Assembly (NCBI GenBank): GCA_029238665.1 | Contig: JAQWFQ010000012.1 | Span: forward strand, 155,714-219,713 | Direction: 5' to 3' | DNA: 64,000 nucleotides | Source of the DNA: Crocinitomicaceae bacterium | GTDB lineage: Bacteria > Bacteroidota > Bacteroidia > Flavobacteriales_D > Crocinitomicaceae | In this document: one piece after another, positions 16,771 to 26,364 of the stretch | Position numbering within the stretch: position 1 is the stretch's first letter | Layout of the letters: each line of letters starts with the position of its first letter | Program-made: the position numbers and the translations under genes | The notes under the pieces: generated by a model | The model's database searches: none | What the model was told of the DNA's origin: nothing | Seen by the model: the letters and a program-made list of their open reading frames with translations, nothing else

Positions 16771-17951
16771 GAAACAATTCAATCTTAACTCTAGTACTTT
16801 CTATCATTTTATCATTTTCAATCGAGGCCCAAATAGATGTAGTTCAGAACATTTTTTCTAAGATGGATATTGCTCCACAACATACTTTATGGGATGGCAG
16901 TCAGACAATGTTGATGGGATACACTAAACTTATGGGAGCAGCCATAGACATACCTGGTCCAACTTTAAACTATATAGAGGGTGATTCAATTGAATTGAAG
17001 TTGAGGAATATGTCGCAGGGAGCATCACACACTATTCATTTACATGGTTTGGATGTGGATCAACAAAATGATGGCGTTCCTCACCTTTCTTTTGAAGTTG
17101 GGCATAATGAAACCAAGTCTTATTTTTTCAAGGCGCCCCACCCAGGAACATATTTATACCATTGTCATGTTACGTCAACGTTACATGTTCAAGCTGGAAT
17201 GTACGGGTTACTGATTGTTAGACCTTCTTCGAGTAACCTCACTTGGAATGGAGGGCATCATTTTCATCAGGAAAAAGCATGGATGACATCAGAGTTGGAT
17301 ACTATTTGGCATTCAGACTCCATAATAAATCAACCGCATGATACTACTACGAATCAGGTCTTACTCCCTGATTACAATCCCCAGTATTTCTTTATAAATG
17401 GCCGATCAGAAAATCAGTTGTCTAGTCAAACAATCTCTGCAAGTGTTGATGAAAACATCCTGCTTCGACTAGCAAATATTGGTTTTTATGGGAATAAATA
17501 TGTGTTCCCGTATCAGCTTGGCGCTAAGGTCATTTCTTCAGATGGAAGGCCCTTTCCTATAGAGGAAATAACGGATACTCTTGTGGTTTTACCAGGCGAG
17601 CGTTATCAAGTTTTATTTGAGCCTGAAATTGAGTTTTCAGATTACATCTCAGTGTCTTATTTTGATTTAAATACAATGCAGGATTTAAACACACAAAATG
17701 TTTCAATTGATGTGCAGGGATTTCTTTCCCTACCAGAATTAAATATTTCTGGCTTTGAGGCGTACCCGAACCCTGTGACAAACGTTTTACACCTGAAAAA
17801 TGTGCAAAAAGAGCATGTTCAGATTTTAGATGCATCGGGAAAACACATTTGTTTCATTAAAAACACAGGGTCAGTGGATGTAAGTAGGCTTCAAAAAGGA
17901 GTTTACTTTTTAAAAGGAAAAAAGAAGACTGTCAAATTTATTAAACAATAA
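16767..17951 (+). CDS. Multicopper oxidase with T9SS sorting domain
   Basis: 394 residues: signal peptide ending SIEAQ; cupredoxin domain one with SHTIHLHGLD (H88, H91, H93) and YHCHVTSTLHVQAGM (H132, C133, H134, H140, M145), so both trinuclear-type and type 1 ligands sit in one domain; a second cupredoxin-like domain at about 200-300; and a T9SS type A domain (FEAYPNPVTNVLHL to KFIKQ). This resembles two-domain laccases and copper nitrite reductases. The reaction is unknown; oxidation of Cu(I) or phenols are possibilities. Exported to the surface. Confidence 0.85.
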   Translation: MRNNSILTLVLSIILSFSIEAQIDVVQNIFSKMDIAPQHTLWDGSQTMLMGYTKLMGAAIDIPGPTLNYIEGDSIELKLRNMSQGASHTIHLHGLDVDQQNDGVPHLSFEVGHNETKSYFFKAPHPGTYLYHCHVTSTLHVQAGMYGLLIVRPSSSNLTWNGGHHFHQEKAWMTSELDTIWHSDSIINQPHDTTTNQVLLPDYNPQYFFINGRSENQLSSQTISASVDENILLRLANIGFYGNKYVFPYQLGAKVISSDGRPFPIEEITDTLVVLPGERYQVLFEPEIEFSDYISVSYFDLNTMQDLNTQNVSIDVQGFLSLPELNISGFEAYPNPVTNVLHLKNVQKEHVQILDASGKHICFIKNTGSVDVSRLQKGVYFLKGKKKTVKFIKQ

Positions 17952-17961
17952 AATATTCAAT

Positions 17962-18717
17962 ATGATTATTCAATCGAAAATACGAATTGCATTTATAGCG
18001 TTCTTTGTCTTGAGCTCATGTTCTAACTTAGACCCAACCGATACAATTAAAGATGACACATCCTTCAATGTAATGTGGAAAGGAGCATTAAAAAAAATGA
18101 TGCATGAAGGGGATCTTTCGGCAAAGATAGATTTGTCAGATCTGGAAAACACGGAACACTTATACGCGCTTGGAGCAATAGAAAATTTAAAAGGTGAAGT
18201 TCAAATATTCGACAGTAAACCGTTGAACACACTGGTTGCGGGTGATGATTTAATGTTTGACAAGTCATTCGATAAGAAGGCAGCCCTGTTGGTTTACGCA
18301 TCGGTAAACAAATGGAAGACAATTGCTATTCCTGAAAGCGTAAAAAGCTATGAGCAATTAGAAGAATACGTTAAGGTTTCGGCTAAAGAGAACCAGGTCA
18401 ATACAAATGAACCCTTTCCTTTTTTAATAGAAGGAACCCCTAAGTCGTTTGACTGGCATGTCATTAATTGGAAGGACGGTGACAATGCACATTCCCATGA
18501 AAAACACATAAGTTCAGGACTTCATGGAACAGTCGAGGGTGTTCCGGTTCAAATGTTAGGGTTTTATTCAAACTCGCACCACGCTATTTTTACGCACCAC
18601 ACCACGAACATGCATATCCATGTGAAAACGGATAGTAGTAAAATAGCCGGACATGTTGACGGATTAACTTTGGGGGATAACATGATTTTAAAGTTACCTC
18701 TTATTGAATCCCTATAG
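17962..18717 (+). CDS. Acetolactate-decarboxylase-like lipoprotein
   Basis: 251 residues. A lipoprotein signal (VLSSC, C20) is followed by a domain resembling BudA: LYALGAIENLKGEV near residue 67 corresponds to the BudA GxLExLxGE start, and MHIHV plus AGHVDGL (H218, H220, H231) match its zinc ligands. Many extra histidines (HSHEKH, SHH, THH) surround these. The catalytic arginine of BudA is not evident in the matching stretch (SFDWHVINW). Export as a lipoprotein argues against a role in acetoin synthesis; metal binding is equally possible. Last gene of the run. Confidence 0.65.
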   Translation: MIIQSKIRIAFIAFFVLSSCSNLDPTDTIKDDTSFNVMWKGALKKMMHEGDLSAKIDLSDLENTEHLYALGAIENLKGEVQIFDSKPLNTLVAGDDLMFDKSFDKKAALLVYASVNKWKTIAIPESVKSYEQLEEYVKVSAKENQVNTNEPFPFLIEGTPKSFDWHVINWKDGDNAHSHEKHISSGLHGTVEGVPVQMLGFYSNSHHAIFTHHTTNMHIHVKTDSSKIAGHVDGLTLGDNMILKLPLIESL

Positions 18718-18899
18718 TAATGATTCCAATTTAGAGGAAGGTTAAGCGATCATTCTTTGTGTACTATTTGATGCAAATTCTTACGAAAAGAAATCTGTCT
18801 TAAAAGATCAGAACACAATCTTTCGGAAGATTTAGACTTTCAACGGCGTGTCTCATGTATTTTAATGCATTTGCATCGTTAATGTGAAATAAATTTTAG

Positions 18900-18907
18900 T
18901 ATTTTTG
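18900..18907 (+). promoter_or_regulatory. -7 promoter element of the exbB operon
   Basis: TATTTTTG, an exact TAnnTTTG match, lies 45 bases upstream of the ATG at 18953. A TTG at 18871-18873 is 26 bases away, longer than the usual spacing. Confidence 0.45.
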
Positions 18908-18952
18908 ACTCTGAAAATTAAACTTAGAACACGATTAATTAATCTTTTGAAC

Positions 18953-19792
18953 ATGAAAAAAACAATTAGTTCTTTAGCAATTGCAGCAGCAATGACATTT
19001 GGTTTTGTAAACCTTGGATCAGCTCAAGACACATTAAGTAATGTAGCCACTGATACTGTAGCTACTGAAATGGTAGATTCTACAACTTCAATTGCTGATC
19101 AAGCAACAGAAGGAGCAAGTGAAACAGCTGTGGTTACAGAAGAAGTTGTCGAATTAGATTTCGTGCAAACATTAAAGCAAAAGTACATTGAAGGTGATCC
19201 ATTCTGGATGACTCCGGTACTTATCTGTTTAATTATTGGTTTAGCACTTTCTATTGAGCGTATTGTGTACTTAAACTTATCTACAATTAACACGAAGAAA
19301 TTTTTAGACGAGGTTGAAACGGCATTGAAGAATTACGGTGTTGAAGCAGCGAAAGAAATTTGTCGTAATACAAGAGGACCAATTGCATCTATTTTCTACC
19401 AAGGATTAGATCGTTCTGAAGAAGGAATTGAAATGGTTGAGAAATCAGTAGTTGCTTATGGAGGAGTTCAAATGGGACTTTTAGAAAAAGGACTTTCTTG
19501 GTTAGCATTATTTATCGCTTTGGCACCAATGCTTGGTTTCTTAGGAACAGTAATTGGAATGATTTTCGCCTTCGATAAAATTGTATCTGATGGACAAGTA
19601 TCTCCAACAACAGTTGCCGGTGGTATTAAGGTATCGCTTTTAACAACGGTATTTGGTTTGATTGCTGCAATTATTCTTCAAGTATTTTACAACTACATCG
19701 TTTCTAAAGTAGACGGATTGGTTAATGAAATGGAAGATTCATCAATTTCTCTAGTAGACATGATGTTGAAGCATAAAATTGCGAAGGTATAA
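18953..19792 (+). CDS. exbB: MotA/TolQ/ExbB family proton channel protein
   Basis: 279 residues from the ATG at 18953. An in-frame start at 18905 overlaps the promoter element. The first 25 residues form a signal peptide (ending GSAQ), then about 45 Thr/Glu-rich periplasmic residues precede the first membrane segment (PFWMTPVLICLIIGLALSIE). The ExbB core, with LGTVIGMIFAF and TTVAGGIKVSLLTTVFGL, follows. It forms the proton-conducting pentamer that powers TonB-type uptake. Followed by a membrane protein and two ExbD genes. Confidence 0.9.
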   Translation: MKKTISSLAIAAAMTFGFVNLGSAQDTLSNVATDTVATEMVDSTTSIADQATEGASETAVVTEEVVELDFVQTLKQKYIEGDPFWMTPVLICLIIGLALSIERIVYLNLSTINTKKFLDEVETALKNYGVEAAKEICRNTRGPIASIFYQGLDRSEEGIEMVEKSVVAYGGVQMGLLEKGLSWLALFIALAPMLGFLGTVIGMIFAFDKIVSDGQVSPTTVAGGIKVSLLTTVFGLIAAIILQVFYNYIVSKVDGLVNEMEDSSISLVDMMLKHKIAKV

Positions 19793-19836
19793 GGTCGCCT
19801 TTTTAGACTAAATTATTAATCTTTAAAGTAAACGAC

Positions 19837-20310
19837 ATGGATACTAAAAAACTCAATTTATATATGAGTATTCTGAAAATCGGACTCGTTGCAATAGGTG
19901 TTATTTTATCCCTATTCATCATCGGAGGACCGAACATGGAGAGTACTATTGAAGCTCAAGAAACATTTAGAGAAGGTTCTAGTATGAGTTTGGTTACATC
20001 CTTTACAGGATTCATCATCTTTGCTAGTGTTGGTTTAATTCTTTTGTTTTTTGTAGCTCAACTAATTACAAATCCCAAAAAGACAGTTTTGTCTATTATT
20101 GGGTTATTAGTCGCACTTGTATTGTACCTAATCTTTTTAATGATTGGAACAGGTGATACAAATGAATCGTTAGCATTGCTAGAAGATGTTCAAGTAGATC
20201 AAGGAACAATTGCATCTTCGTCTGCTGGACTTTACACTGTTATTTCAGGAGTAATTTTAGCATTGTTAGCTGCAGTATTTGGTCCTTTATTGGGGCGTTA
20301 TAGAAAATAA
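19837..20310 (+). CDS. Four-helix membrane protein within exb operon
   Basis: 157 residues with membrane segments at about 12-29, 53-75, 83-102 and 130-151. No enzyme motif. The gene is 44 bases after exbB and six bases before the first exbD, so it is almost certainly part of the same machine or transcript. Similar small membrane proteins occur between exbB and exbD in other Bacteroidota; their function is not known to me. Confidence 0.75.
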   Translation: MDTKKLNLYMSILKIGLVAIGVILSLFIIGGPNMESTIEAQETFREGSSMSLVTSFTGFIIFASVGLILLFFVAQLITNPKKTVLSIIGLLVALVLYLIFLMIGTGDTNESLALLEDVQVDQGTIASSSAGLYTVISGVILALLAAVFGPLLGRYRK

Positions 20311-20316
20311 TAAAAG

Positions 20317-21081
20317 ATGGCAAAACGCGAAATTCCTGAAATAAATGCGGGTTCGATGGCGGATATCGCTTTCTTGCTTTTGATTTTCTTCTTGGTTACT
20401 ACAACGATGGATAAAGATCAAGCATACATCAGAAGTATTCCAAAAAGGGTAGAGGTAACAACCCCTCCCGTTGATGTTGAGCAAAGAGACATCCTTGCAA
20501 TTCGTGCGAACAGTAAAAATGAATTGATGGTTCGTAAAGAACTTATGTCAAATGCAGATGATATTTCTGAACGTGTGGTAGAGTTTTATACGTTCAATGA
20601 ATTGAAAAATGATGTGACAAGCAATTTTCCATTGTATTCGCGCATTAGTCTTGTAGAGATCGAAGGTAGAATTGAAGCTGCATTGGCCGATGCCGAGGCT
20701 GTTGAAGCAACACCGGGAGCGTCACAAGATATCATTGACTTTAAGTATACAATTCTGAAAGAGTGGGAAAATAAAAAACGTGCACTTCAACTTTATGGAA
20801 AGTCTGAACTTCCAGAAATTTCCTCTCAAGCTCACGTCCGTATTGAAGTTCAAAAAGGAACAGAATATGGATTGTTTTCAAAAATCCAGTCGGAATTAGA
20901 AGAAGCAATTTTCATTTTACGCGACAAGGCAGCAAAAGACGTCTTTAAAGAAAGCTACAGTACAATTAAGAGTCGTTATGCCGTGGATAAAAAGAAGGAT
21001 GCAAAAATGGATAAAGAAAAGTTAGATCTTTTGAAAATATTGTATCCAGACAAGTTCATAGAAGTAACACCTAAAAAGTAG
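20317..21081 (+). CDS. exbD: ExbD/TolR family protein (long form)
   Basis: 254 residues. One membrane segment at about 16-34 contains the proton-carrying aspartate in GSMADIAFLLLIFFLV, the signature of ExbD. The periplasmic domain is about 215 residues, longer than the usual 100-120, with a helical Lys/Glu-rich C-terminal part (KKKDAKMDKEKLDLL). Six bases after the preceding membrane-protein gene, four before the second exbD. Partner of ExbB in coupling proton motive force to TonB. Confidence 0.88.
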   Translation: MAKREIPEINAGSMADIAFLLLIFFLVTTTMDKDQAYIRSIPKRVEVTTPPVDVEQRDILAIRANSKNELMVRKELMSNADDISERVVEFYTFNELKNDVTSNFPLYSRISLVEIEGRIEAALADAEAVEATPGASQDIIDFKYTILKEWENKKRALQLYGKSELPEISSQAHVRIEVQKGTEYGLFSKIQSELEEAIFILRDKAAKDVFKESYSTIKSRYAVDKKKDAKMDKEKLDLLKILYPDKFIEVTPKK

Positions 21082-21085
21082 AAAT

Positions 21086-21607
21086 ATGTCAAAGTTTAAA
21101 AAAGATGACAAGAAAGGTGCTCCGGGGGTAAATACATCATCATTACCTGATATTGTATTTATGCTTTTATTCTTCTTTATGGTAGCGACAACAAGTAAGG
21201 AGTCAGATCCTACGGTGAAGGTTATTCAACCAGAAGGATTAAGAACAACAGACATGACGCCATATAAACAACGCTCTGAGATAGACTTTCTTTATTTAGG
21301 AAAGCCTTTAAACCCTGCGCGTGCTGCAAAGTACGAAGCAAGAGGGATGGAGTTCTTGTTGTTTATGGACAATGTTGCTCAGTCTAACCCAGATGATTTA
21401 TACAATGTAAACGCAATACGTCGTTGGAAGTTAGATAAATTTGAATCGAAACCTGCTCGAATGAGTGAACCTATAGAGTCTGTTATTACATGTGTAAAAG
21501 CAGATAAAGGAGCGCCATCAGGGATGATTTTCGATATTAGAAAAGAATTACAAGATATTGATGCGTTAACAATCGCTTACGCGGTTAGAGATAACGGAAA
21601 TATTTAG
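21086..21607 (+). CDS. exbD: ExbD/TolR family protein (second copy)
   Basis: 173 residues. Short basic N-terminus then one membrane segment with SSLPDIVFMLLFFFMVATT, holding the conserved Asp. Periplasmic domain ends with IFDIRKELQDIDALTIAYAV, the usual ExbD beta-alpha end. A tandem pair of ExbD genes is normal in Bacteroidota. The operon closes 16 bases later at a strong terminator. Confidence 0.9.
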   Translation: MSKFKKDDKKGAPGVNTSSLPDIVFMLLFFFMVATTSKESDPTVKVIQPEGLRTTDMTPYKQRSEIDFLYLGKPLNPARAAKYEARGMEFLLFMDNVAQSNPDDLYNVNAIRRWKLDKFESKPARMSEPIESVITCVKADKGAPSGMIFDIRKELQDIDALTIAYAVRDNGNI

Positions 21608-21622
21608 TCAATCAAAACGTTT

Positions 21623-21657
21623 AAACCCCGGTTTGTTTGTCAATCCGGGGTTTTTTT
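21623..21657 (+). terminator. Rho-independent terminator of the exb operon
   Basis: AAACCCCGG pairs with CCGGGGTTT around a 13-base loop and runs into a T7 tract. It is the strongest hairpin noted in the window. Confidence 0.93.
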
Positions 21658-21696
21658 GTGCGCTTTAATTAACAAGAGAACAAACACCTAATCAGC

Positions 21697-22719
21697 ATGG
21701 GTTTAAATTCACTTTTCAAGTTACGTGAACAGGCAACAAAGGAAATTGTGACACTGCTAGATACCGCTGTGTTAGGAACAAATGGAGCACATTACAAGCA
21801 CTTAGACTCCAAAGAGAAGATCGAGCAGGCAGACAGTCCATTATTTCTTACATTGGAACGAAACGAAAGCACATTGGGTAATGTTACATTTTGTCGAAGA
21901 GAAAGGCTTTGGTACGTCCGATATTTTGCTTTTTCACCCCTGCTTCAGTCGACAGGCAAATCAAAGTCCAAAGGACATGGCTTATTGAAAAGAGAATTAA
22001 CACAATTCTTCACCAGTGCATTTGAGGGTGAATATGGGGAAGCTCCTCATGCATTGTATGCTTACATTGACCCTGAAAATGAGAAGAGTCTGTGGATGAG
22101 TGAAAATTTTGGTTTTGAGAAAAGTGCTGAAATTACGACACAAACATTTAGCCGCATAAACCCTAAGGTGAAAGTCTCAGTTCAAAAAGTAGAAGCGTGG
22201 AGAGAAGTAAAAGAATTTGTAAGAGCTCACTTTGGGAATCAAACGCATTATTTTGAAGCGCAAGTTAACCAAGGACCATATTATGTTTGGAGATCGGAAG
22301 ACAAGGATATTTTAGGTTTTGCAAAAATATCAACGGCTAAATGGGAAATTAAACGGTTTCCAGGGAGACTCGGAGGCTTTTTAGTTAAAGCAATGCCTTT
22401 TATTCCAGGCTTGTCGAAAATTTTAAAACCAAAAAACCATGTATTCTTAGCCCCTGAGGCAGTTTTTGTAAAAGACCCAAGTCAAATGGGGGTGTTTTTA
22501 GAATCAATTTTAAATCTTGAGCAGCAAAAATTAATGATTTGGTGGGTTGACAAAAGAGACCCTAATTATGTGGCGAGCCAAAATTGTACGAATTGGGGAA
22601 TTTTAAATCGGTTTATAGGAACAATTACGGCAAACTTGGTCGTAAAAAGAAACCCTAACATGACACAAAAAACCGATTCCACAAATTCTGTCTATACATC
22701 AGGCTTTGATTTTATTTGA
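21697..22719 (+). CDS. Putative GNAT-like acyltransferase
   Basis: 340 residues, soluble, no signal peptide. The first half ends in a GNAT-like pattern: a long helix after GHGLLKRE, then YAYIDPENEKSLWMSENFGFEK, where the Asn-x-x-SLW-x-x-x-GF order resembles the end of an N-acetyltransferase domain. The second half (from about residue 165) may repeat such a fold (AWREVKEFVRAH, WWVDKRDPNYVASQ). No catalytic residue can be named. Stands between the exb terminator and pth with 30 bases to the latter. Confidence 0.5.
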   Translation: MGLNSLFKLREQATKEIVTLLDTAVLGTNGAHYKHLDSKEKIEQADSPLFLTLERNESTLGNVTFCRRERLWYVRYFAFSPLLQSTGKSKSKGHGLLKRELTQFFTSAFEGEYGEAPHALYAYIDPENEKSLWMSENFGFEKSAEITTQTFSRINPKVKVSVQKVEAWREVKEFVRAHFGNQTHYFEAQVNQGPYYVWRSEDKDILGFAKISTAKWEIKRFPGRLGGFLVKAMPFIPGLSKILKPKNHVFLAPEAVFVKDPSQMGVFLESILNLEQQKLMIWWVDKRDPNYVASQNCTNWGILNRFIGTITANLVVKRNPNMTQKTDSTNSVYTSGFDFI

Positions 22720-22749
22720 TTCTTGTAAATTTACAGTAATACATAAGAA

Positions 22750-23313
22750 ATGAAATATCTCGTTATTGGTTTAGGAAACCCTGGAAGTAAATATGAAGAA
22801 ACGCGACATAACATCGGGTTTAAAGTTGTGGACGAGTTTGTCAAGCAGCGCGAAGGAAGTTTTGAAACCGAAAAACTGGCCGACGTAGCGCGAATTAAAT
22901 TTAAAGGGAGACAGGTTGTTGTTATTAAGCCGACAACATTTATGAATCTATCAGGTAAATCTGTGAATTATTGGATGCAACAAGAAAAAATTTCAAAAGA
23001 AAATATTCTTGTAATTACAGACGACATTGCTCTGCCTTTTGGGAAGCTTCGCATGAAAGGAAAAGGATCTGATGGGGGACATAATGGGCTAAAAGACATT
23101 CAATCAGTCTTAAACACACCGCAATATGTTAGGCTTAGATTTGGTGTAGGCAACGACTTTTATCCGGGCCGACAATCGGACTATGTATTGGGAGAGTGGT
23201 CAAAAAATGAACGATTAGATATTCCTGGACGCATTGATGTAGCCACGGAATTTATTAAGGGGTTTGTCTCTATTGGACTTCAGTTAACAATGACAAACTG
23301 GAACAATAAATAG
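22750..23313 (+). CDS. pth: Peptidyl-tRNA hydrolase
   Basis: 187 residues. Signature motifs are present: GLGNPGSKYEETRHNIGF with the catalytic His, KPTTFMNLSGKSV, ITDDIALPFGKLRMK with the catalytic Asp, and GSDGGHNGLKDI. It frees tRNA from prematurely released peptides in the cytoplasm. Length is standard. A hairpin with T-run follows 28 bases after the stop. Confidence 0.96.
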   Translation: MKYLVIGLGNPGSKYEETRHNIGFKVVDEFVKQREGSFETEKLADVARIKFKGRQVVVIKPTTFMNLSGKSVNYWMQQEKISKENILVITDDIALPFGKLRMKGKGSDGGHNGLKDIQSVLNTPQYVRLRFGVGNDFYPGRQSDYVLGEWSKNERLDIPGRIDVATEFIKGFVSIGLQLTMTNWNNK

Positions 23314-23341
23314 TCTTTCGCAGTAAATTTTTAATGGCATG

Positions 23342-23364
23342 AAGCTATAGCGGTGGCTTTTTTT
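23342..23364 (+). terminator. Probable rho-independent terminator after pth
   Basis: AAGCTA pairs with TGGCTT (one G-U) around TAGCGG and leads into a T-run. Stem is short but well placed between pth and the asnS promoter. Confidence 0.5.
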
Positions 23365-23396
23365 AAGTTAAAGGTTAATCTAACCTAGTTTCTTGT

Positions 23397-23404
23397 TATT
23401 TTTG
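23397..23404 (+). promoter_or_regulatory. -7 promoter element of asnS
   Basis: TATTTTTG, exact TAnnTTTG match, 21 bases before the ATG at 23426. No clear TTG at -33. Confidence 0.45.
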
Positions 23405-23425
23405 AAACATTCAATAAAACATCGA

Positions 23426-24865
23426 ATGAAAAGAGAAAAAATTAAAGATATTCTTGCTGCCGGTAAAGTCGGAGATTCAGTACTTGTAAAAGGATGGGTA
23501 AGAGCATTTAGAAGCAATCGATTTATTCAGGTAAATGATGGCTCTACAATTAAAAATATTCAAGCGGTTGTTGACTTTGAGAATTTTGATGAAGCACTAT
23601 TGAAACGCGTTTCTACAGCTGCTGCAGTTGCAGTTAGTGGTGAAATTGTTGAATCTCAAGGGGCAGGACAGTCAATAGAAATTAAGGTGAGTGAAGTTGA
23701 AATTTTAGGCGATGCGAATCCAGACGATGTTCAGAAAACAGTAATGCAGCCTAAAAAGCATAGTTTAGAGTTTTTACGCGAACAGGCACATTTACGTTTT
23801 AGAACAAATACATTTGGCGCTGTTTTTAGAATACGCCACGCAGTTGCATTTGCAATAAACAAGTTCTTTAATGACCGTGGATTTTACTATTTACATACAC
23901 CGATTATAACAGGCTCAGATGCAGAGGGCGCTGGAGAAATTTTTCAAGTAACAAATTTAGATCCTTTAAACCTTCCAATTGCTGAAGATGGGTCAATCGA
24001 TTACAAGCAAGATTTTTTCGGAAAGCCAGTGAATTTAACCGTTTCAGGACAGCTAGAAGCGGAACTTGGAGCAATGGCATTGGGCCAGGTGTATACATTT
24101 GGACCTACCTTTAGAGCCGAAAACTCGAACACTTCAAGACACCTTGCTGAGTTTTGGATGGTTGAGCCAGAGGTGGCTTTCAATGACTTGAAAGACAACA
24201 TGGATTTGACAGAAGACTTTTTGAAATATTTGTCCAACTACGTTTTAACCAATTGTGCAGATGACCTTCAGTTTTTGAATGATAGAGAAGTAAACGAACA
24301 AAAATCAAAACCACAAAAAGACCGCAGTGAGCTAACGCTTAAAGAACGTCTAGAATTTGTGGTAAATAATGAGTTTAAGCGATTAACATACACAGAAGCA
24401 ATTCAGGTATTAAGAAACTCAAAACCATTTAAGAAAAAGAAATTCCAATACGATGTTGAATGGGGAATTGACTTACAAAGTGAGCATGAACGTTATTTAG
24501 TAGAAAAAGAATTTAAATGCCCTGTAATTCTAACGGACTATCCTGCCGGAATAAAAGCGTTTTACATGCGTCAAAATGACGATGGAAAAACAGTTGCCGC
24601 AATGGACGTATTGTTTCCTGGTATTGGCGAAATTGTTGGTGGTTCACAACGTGAAGAACGGTTAGATGTATTAAAGTCAAAAATGGCTGATTTCAATATC
24701 CCAGAAGAAGATTTAGCATGGTATTTAGATACGCGTAAGTTCGGTACTGCGCCACATGCAGGGTTCGGTCTTGGATTTGAACGTATGATTATGTTCGTTA
24801 CTGGTATGACAAATATTCGTGACGTTATTCCTTTCCCGAGAACACCACAAAATGCAGAATTTTAA
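23426..24865 (+). CDS. asnS: Asparaginyl-tRNA synthetase
   Basis: 479 residues from the ATG at 23426; an in-frame TTG at 23393 overlaps the promoter. N-terminal OB-fold anticodon domain ([22 protein letters not shown]) and class II catalytic core with motif 2 ([21 protein letters not shown]) and motif 3 ([15 protein letters not shown]). A short helical insertion near residues 290-330 is normal for bacterial AsnRS. The presence of AsnRS means Asn-tRNA can be made directly. Confidence 0.95.
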   Translation: MKREKIKDILAAGKVGDSVLVKGWVRAFRSNRFIQVNDGSTIKNIQAVVDFENFDEALLKRVSTAAAVAVSGEIVESQGAGQSIEIKVSEVEILGDANPDDVQKTVMQPKKHSLEFLREQAHLRFRTNTFGAVFRIRHAVAFAINKFFNDRGFYYLHTPIITGSDAEGAGEIFQVTNLDPLNLPIAEDGSIDYKQDFFGKPVNLTVSGQLEAELGAMALGQVYTFGPTFRAENSNTSRHLAEFWMVEPEVAFNDLKDNMDLTEDFLKYLSNYVLTNCADDLQFLNDREVNEQKSKPQKDRSELTLKERLEFVVNNEFKRLTYTEAIQVLRNSKPFKKKKFQYDVEWGIDLQSEHERYLVEKEFKCPVILTDYPAGIKAFYMRQNDDGKTVAAMDVLFPGIGEIVGGSQREERLDVLKSKMADFNIPEEDLAWYLDTRKFGTAPHAGFGLGFERMIMFVTGMTNIRDVIPFPRTPQNAEF

Positions 24866-24918
24866 TTCCAGGCATGATTTTGGAAAAAAATCAGTAAATT
24901 ACTAGGAATAGCACATAA

Positions 24919-26364
24919 ATGGCATTAAAACAATTCTTATCTACAAAGTTAGAACAGCGACTTTCTCCTCAGCAAATTCAACTCATGAAATTGCTGCAGG
25001 TGCCTACGATGGAATTGGAGCAACGAATAAAGCAAGAAATTGAAGAGAATCCGGCGCTTGAAGAAGGTGCAGAAAAAGATGAGGATGATTTTGATGAAAG
25101 CGAAGACATTGACCAAGATGACATCTCAGACGAGGAGGACTTCAACATTGATGATTATTTAAGCGATGATGCTGATTACAAGACACACATAAACAATACC
25201 AGTAAAGACGATGAGGAGAAGGTTATTCCTTTGTCGGGCGATCAATCCTTTCAAGAGCGGATTATTGTACAAATGCACTTACTCGATTTAGATGATGTAG
25301 CGTTTACGATAGCTGAGATGATTATAGGAAATCTTGATGAGTCTGGGTACTTGAATCGTGGTCTGGAATCACTTGTAGATGATTTAGCGTTTTCTACAAA
25401 TATCATGGTAACCGAATCAGAGGTTGAGGAGATCTTATACATGATTCAAAAATTAGACCCTGCTGGAATAGGAGCGCGCGATTTGAGGGAATGCCTTTTA
25501 CTACAGATAAACCGAAAGCAAGACGGGAATATTACACGGTATACGGCTAAGAAAATACTGGAAGAACACTTTTCAGAATTCACAAAAAAACATTATCAAA
25601 AAATCATCAAAAAACTGGAAATTTCAGATGCAGATTTGAAAGAAGCAATTGATGAAATAGTGAAGCTAAACCCCAAGCCAGGGGGGTCAATGAAGGAGTC
25701 AGGAGGAAACTATCCGCAAATTATTCCCGATTTTGCAATTGTTGAAAATGAAGGCCAGCTTCAATTGACGATAAATGGGCGGAACGCACCAGATTTAAAA
25801 GTTAGCAACCAATACAAGAACATGCTTCGAACGTATGCTGAAGGAGCGAAAGCTTCTAAGTCAGACAAGGAAGCGTTTTCATTTGTGAAGCAAAAACTAG
25901 ATGGCGCTAAGTGGTTCATTGATGCAATTAAACAGCGTCAAAACACCTTGTTTATGACCATGAATGCAATCATGAACTATCAGAAAGCATATTTTTTGTC
26001 GGGCGATGAAACACAATTGAGGCCAATGATTTTAAAGGACATTGCTGAGATTGTTGAAATGGACATCTCTACAGTTTCACGTGTTGCAAACAGTAAATAC
26101 GTTCAAACAAGTTCAGGTATTTTGTTATTAAAATATTTCTTTTCGGAGTCACTTTCTACAGATTCAGGAGAAGAAGTTTCTACACGTGAAGTAAAGAAAA
26201 TTCTTTCTGAAGCCATTGATAATGAGGAAAAGCGCAAGCCATTGACAGATGAGAAATTGGCGAACTTACTCAAAGAGAAAGGCTATAATATAGCACGAAG
26301 AACAGTCGCTAAATATAGAGAGCAGCTAAACATTCCTGTTGCCCGCCTTAGAAAAGAATTGTAG
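24919..26364 (+). CDS. rpoN: RNA polymerase sigma-54 factor
   Basis: 481 residues. The N-terminal activator region (QRLSPQQIQLMKLLQVP, EEIEENPALEE) is followed by an acidic linker (about 54-110), the core-binding domain (FQERIIVQMHLLDL, KLDPAGIGARDLRECL), and the DNA-binding domain with the RpoN box ARRTVAKYREQLNIP. It directs transcription from -24/-12 promoters with an enhancer-binding activator. Its stop overlaps the next start by one base (TAGTG). Confidence 0.95.
   Translation: MALKQFLSTKLEQRLSPQQIQLMKLLQVPTMELEQRIKQEIEENPALEEGAEKDEDDFDESEDIDQDDISDEEDFNIDDYLSDDADYKTHINNTSKDDEEKVIPLSGDQSFQERIIVQMHLLDLDDVAFTIAEMIIGNLDESGYLNRGLESLVDDLAFSTNIMVTESEVEEILYMIQKLDPAGIGARDLRECLLLQINRKQDGNITRYTAKKILEEHFSEFTKKHYQKIIKKLEISDADLKEAIDEIVKLNPKPGGSMKESGGNYPQIIPDFAIVENEGQLQLTINGRNAPDLKVSNQYKNMLRTYAEGAKASKSDKEAFSFVKQKLDGAKWFIDAIKQRQNTLFMTMNAIMNYQKAYFLSGDETQLRPMILKDIAEIVEMDISTVSRVANSKYVQTSSGILLLKYFFSESLSTDSGEEVSTREVKKILSEAIDNEEKRKPLTDEKLANLLKEKGYNIARRTVAKYREQLNIPVARLRKEL

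Noticed and set aside
19793..19811. Possible hairpin after exbB (AAGGTCGCCTT followed by T5)
   Set aside because: Only four base pairs with a three-base loop, inside an operon; too weak to call a terminator.
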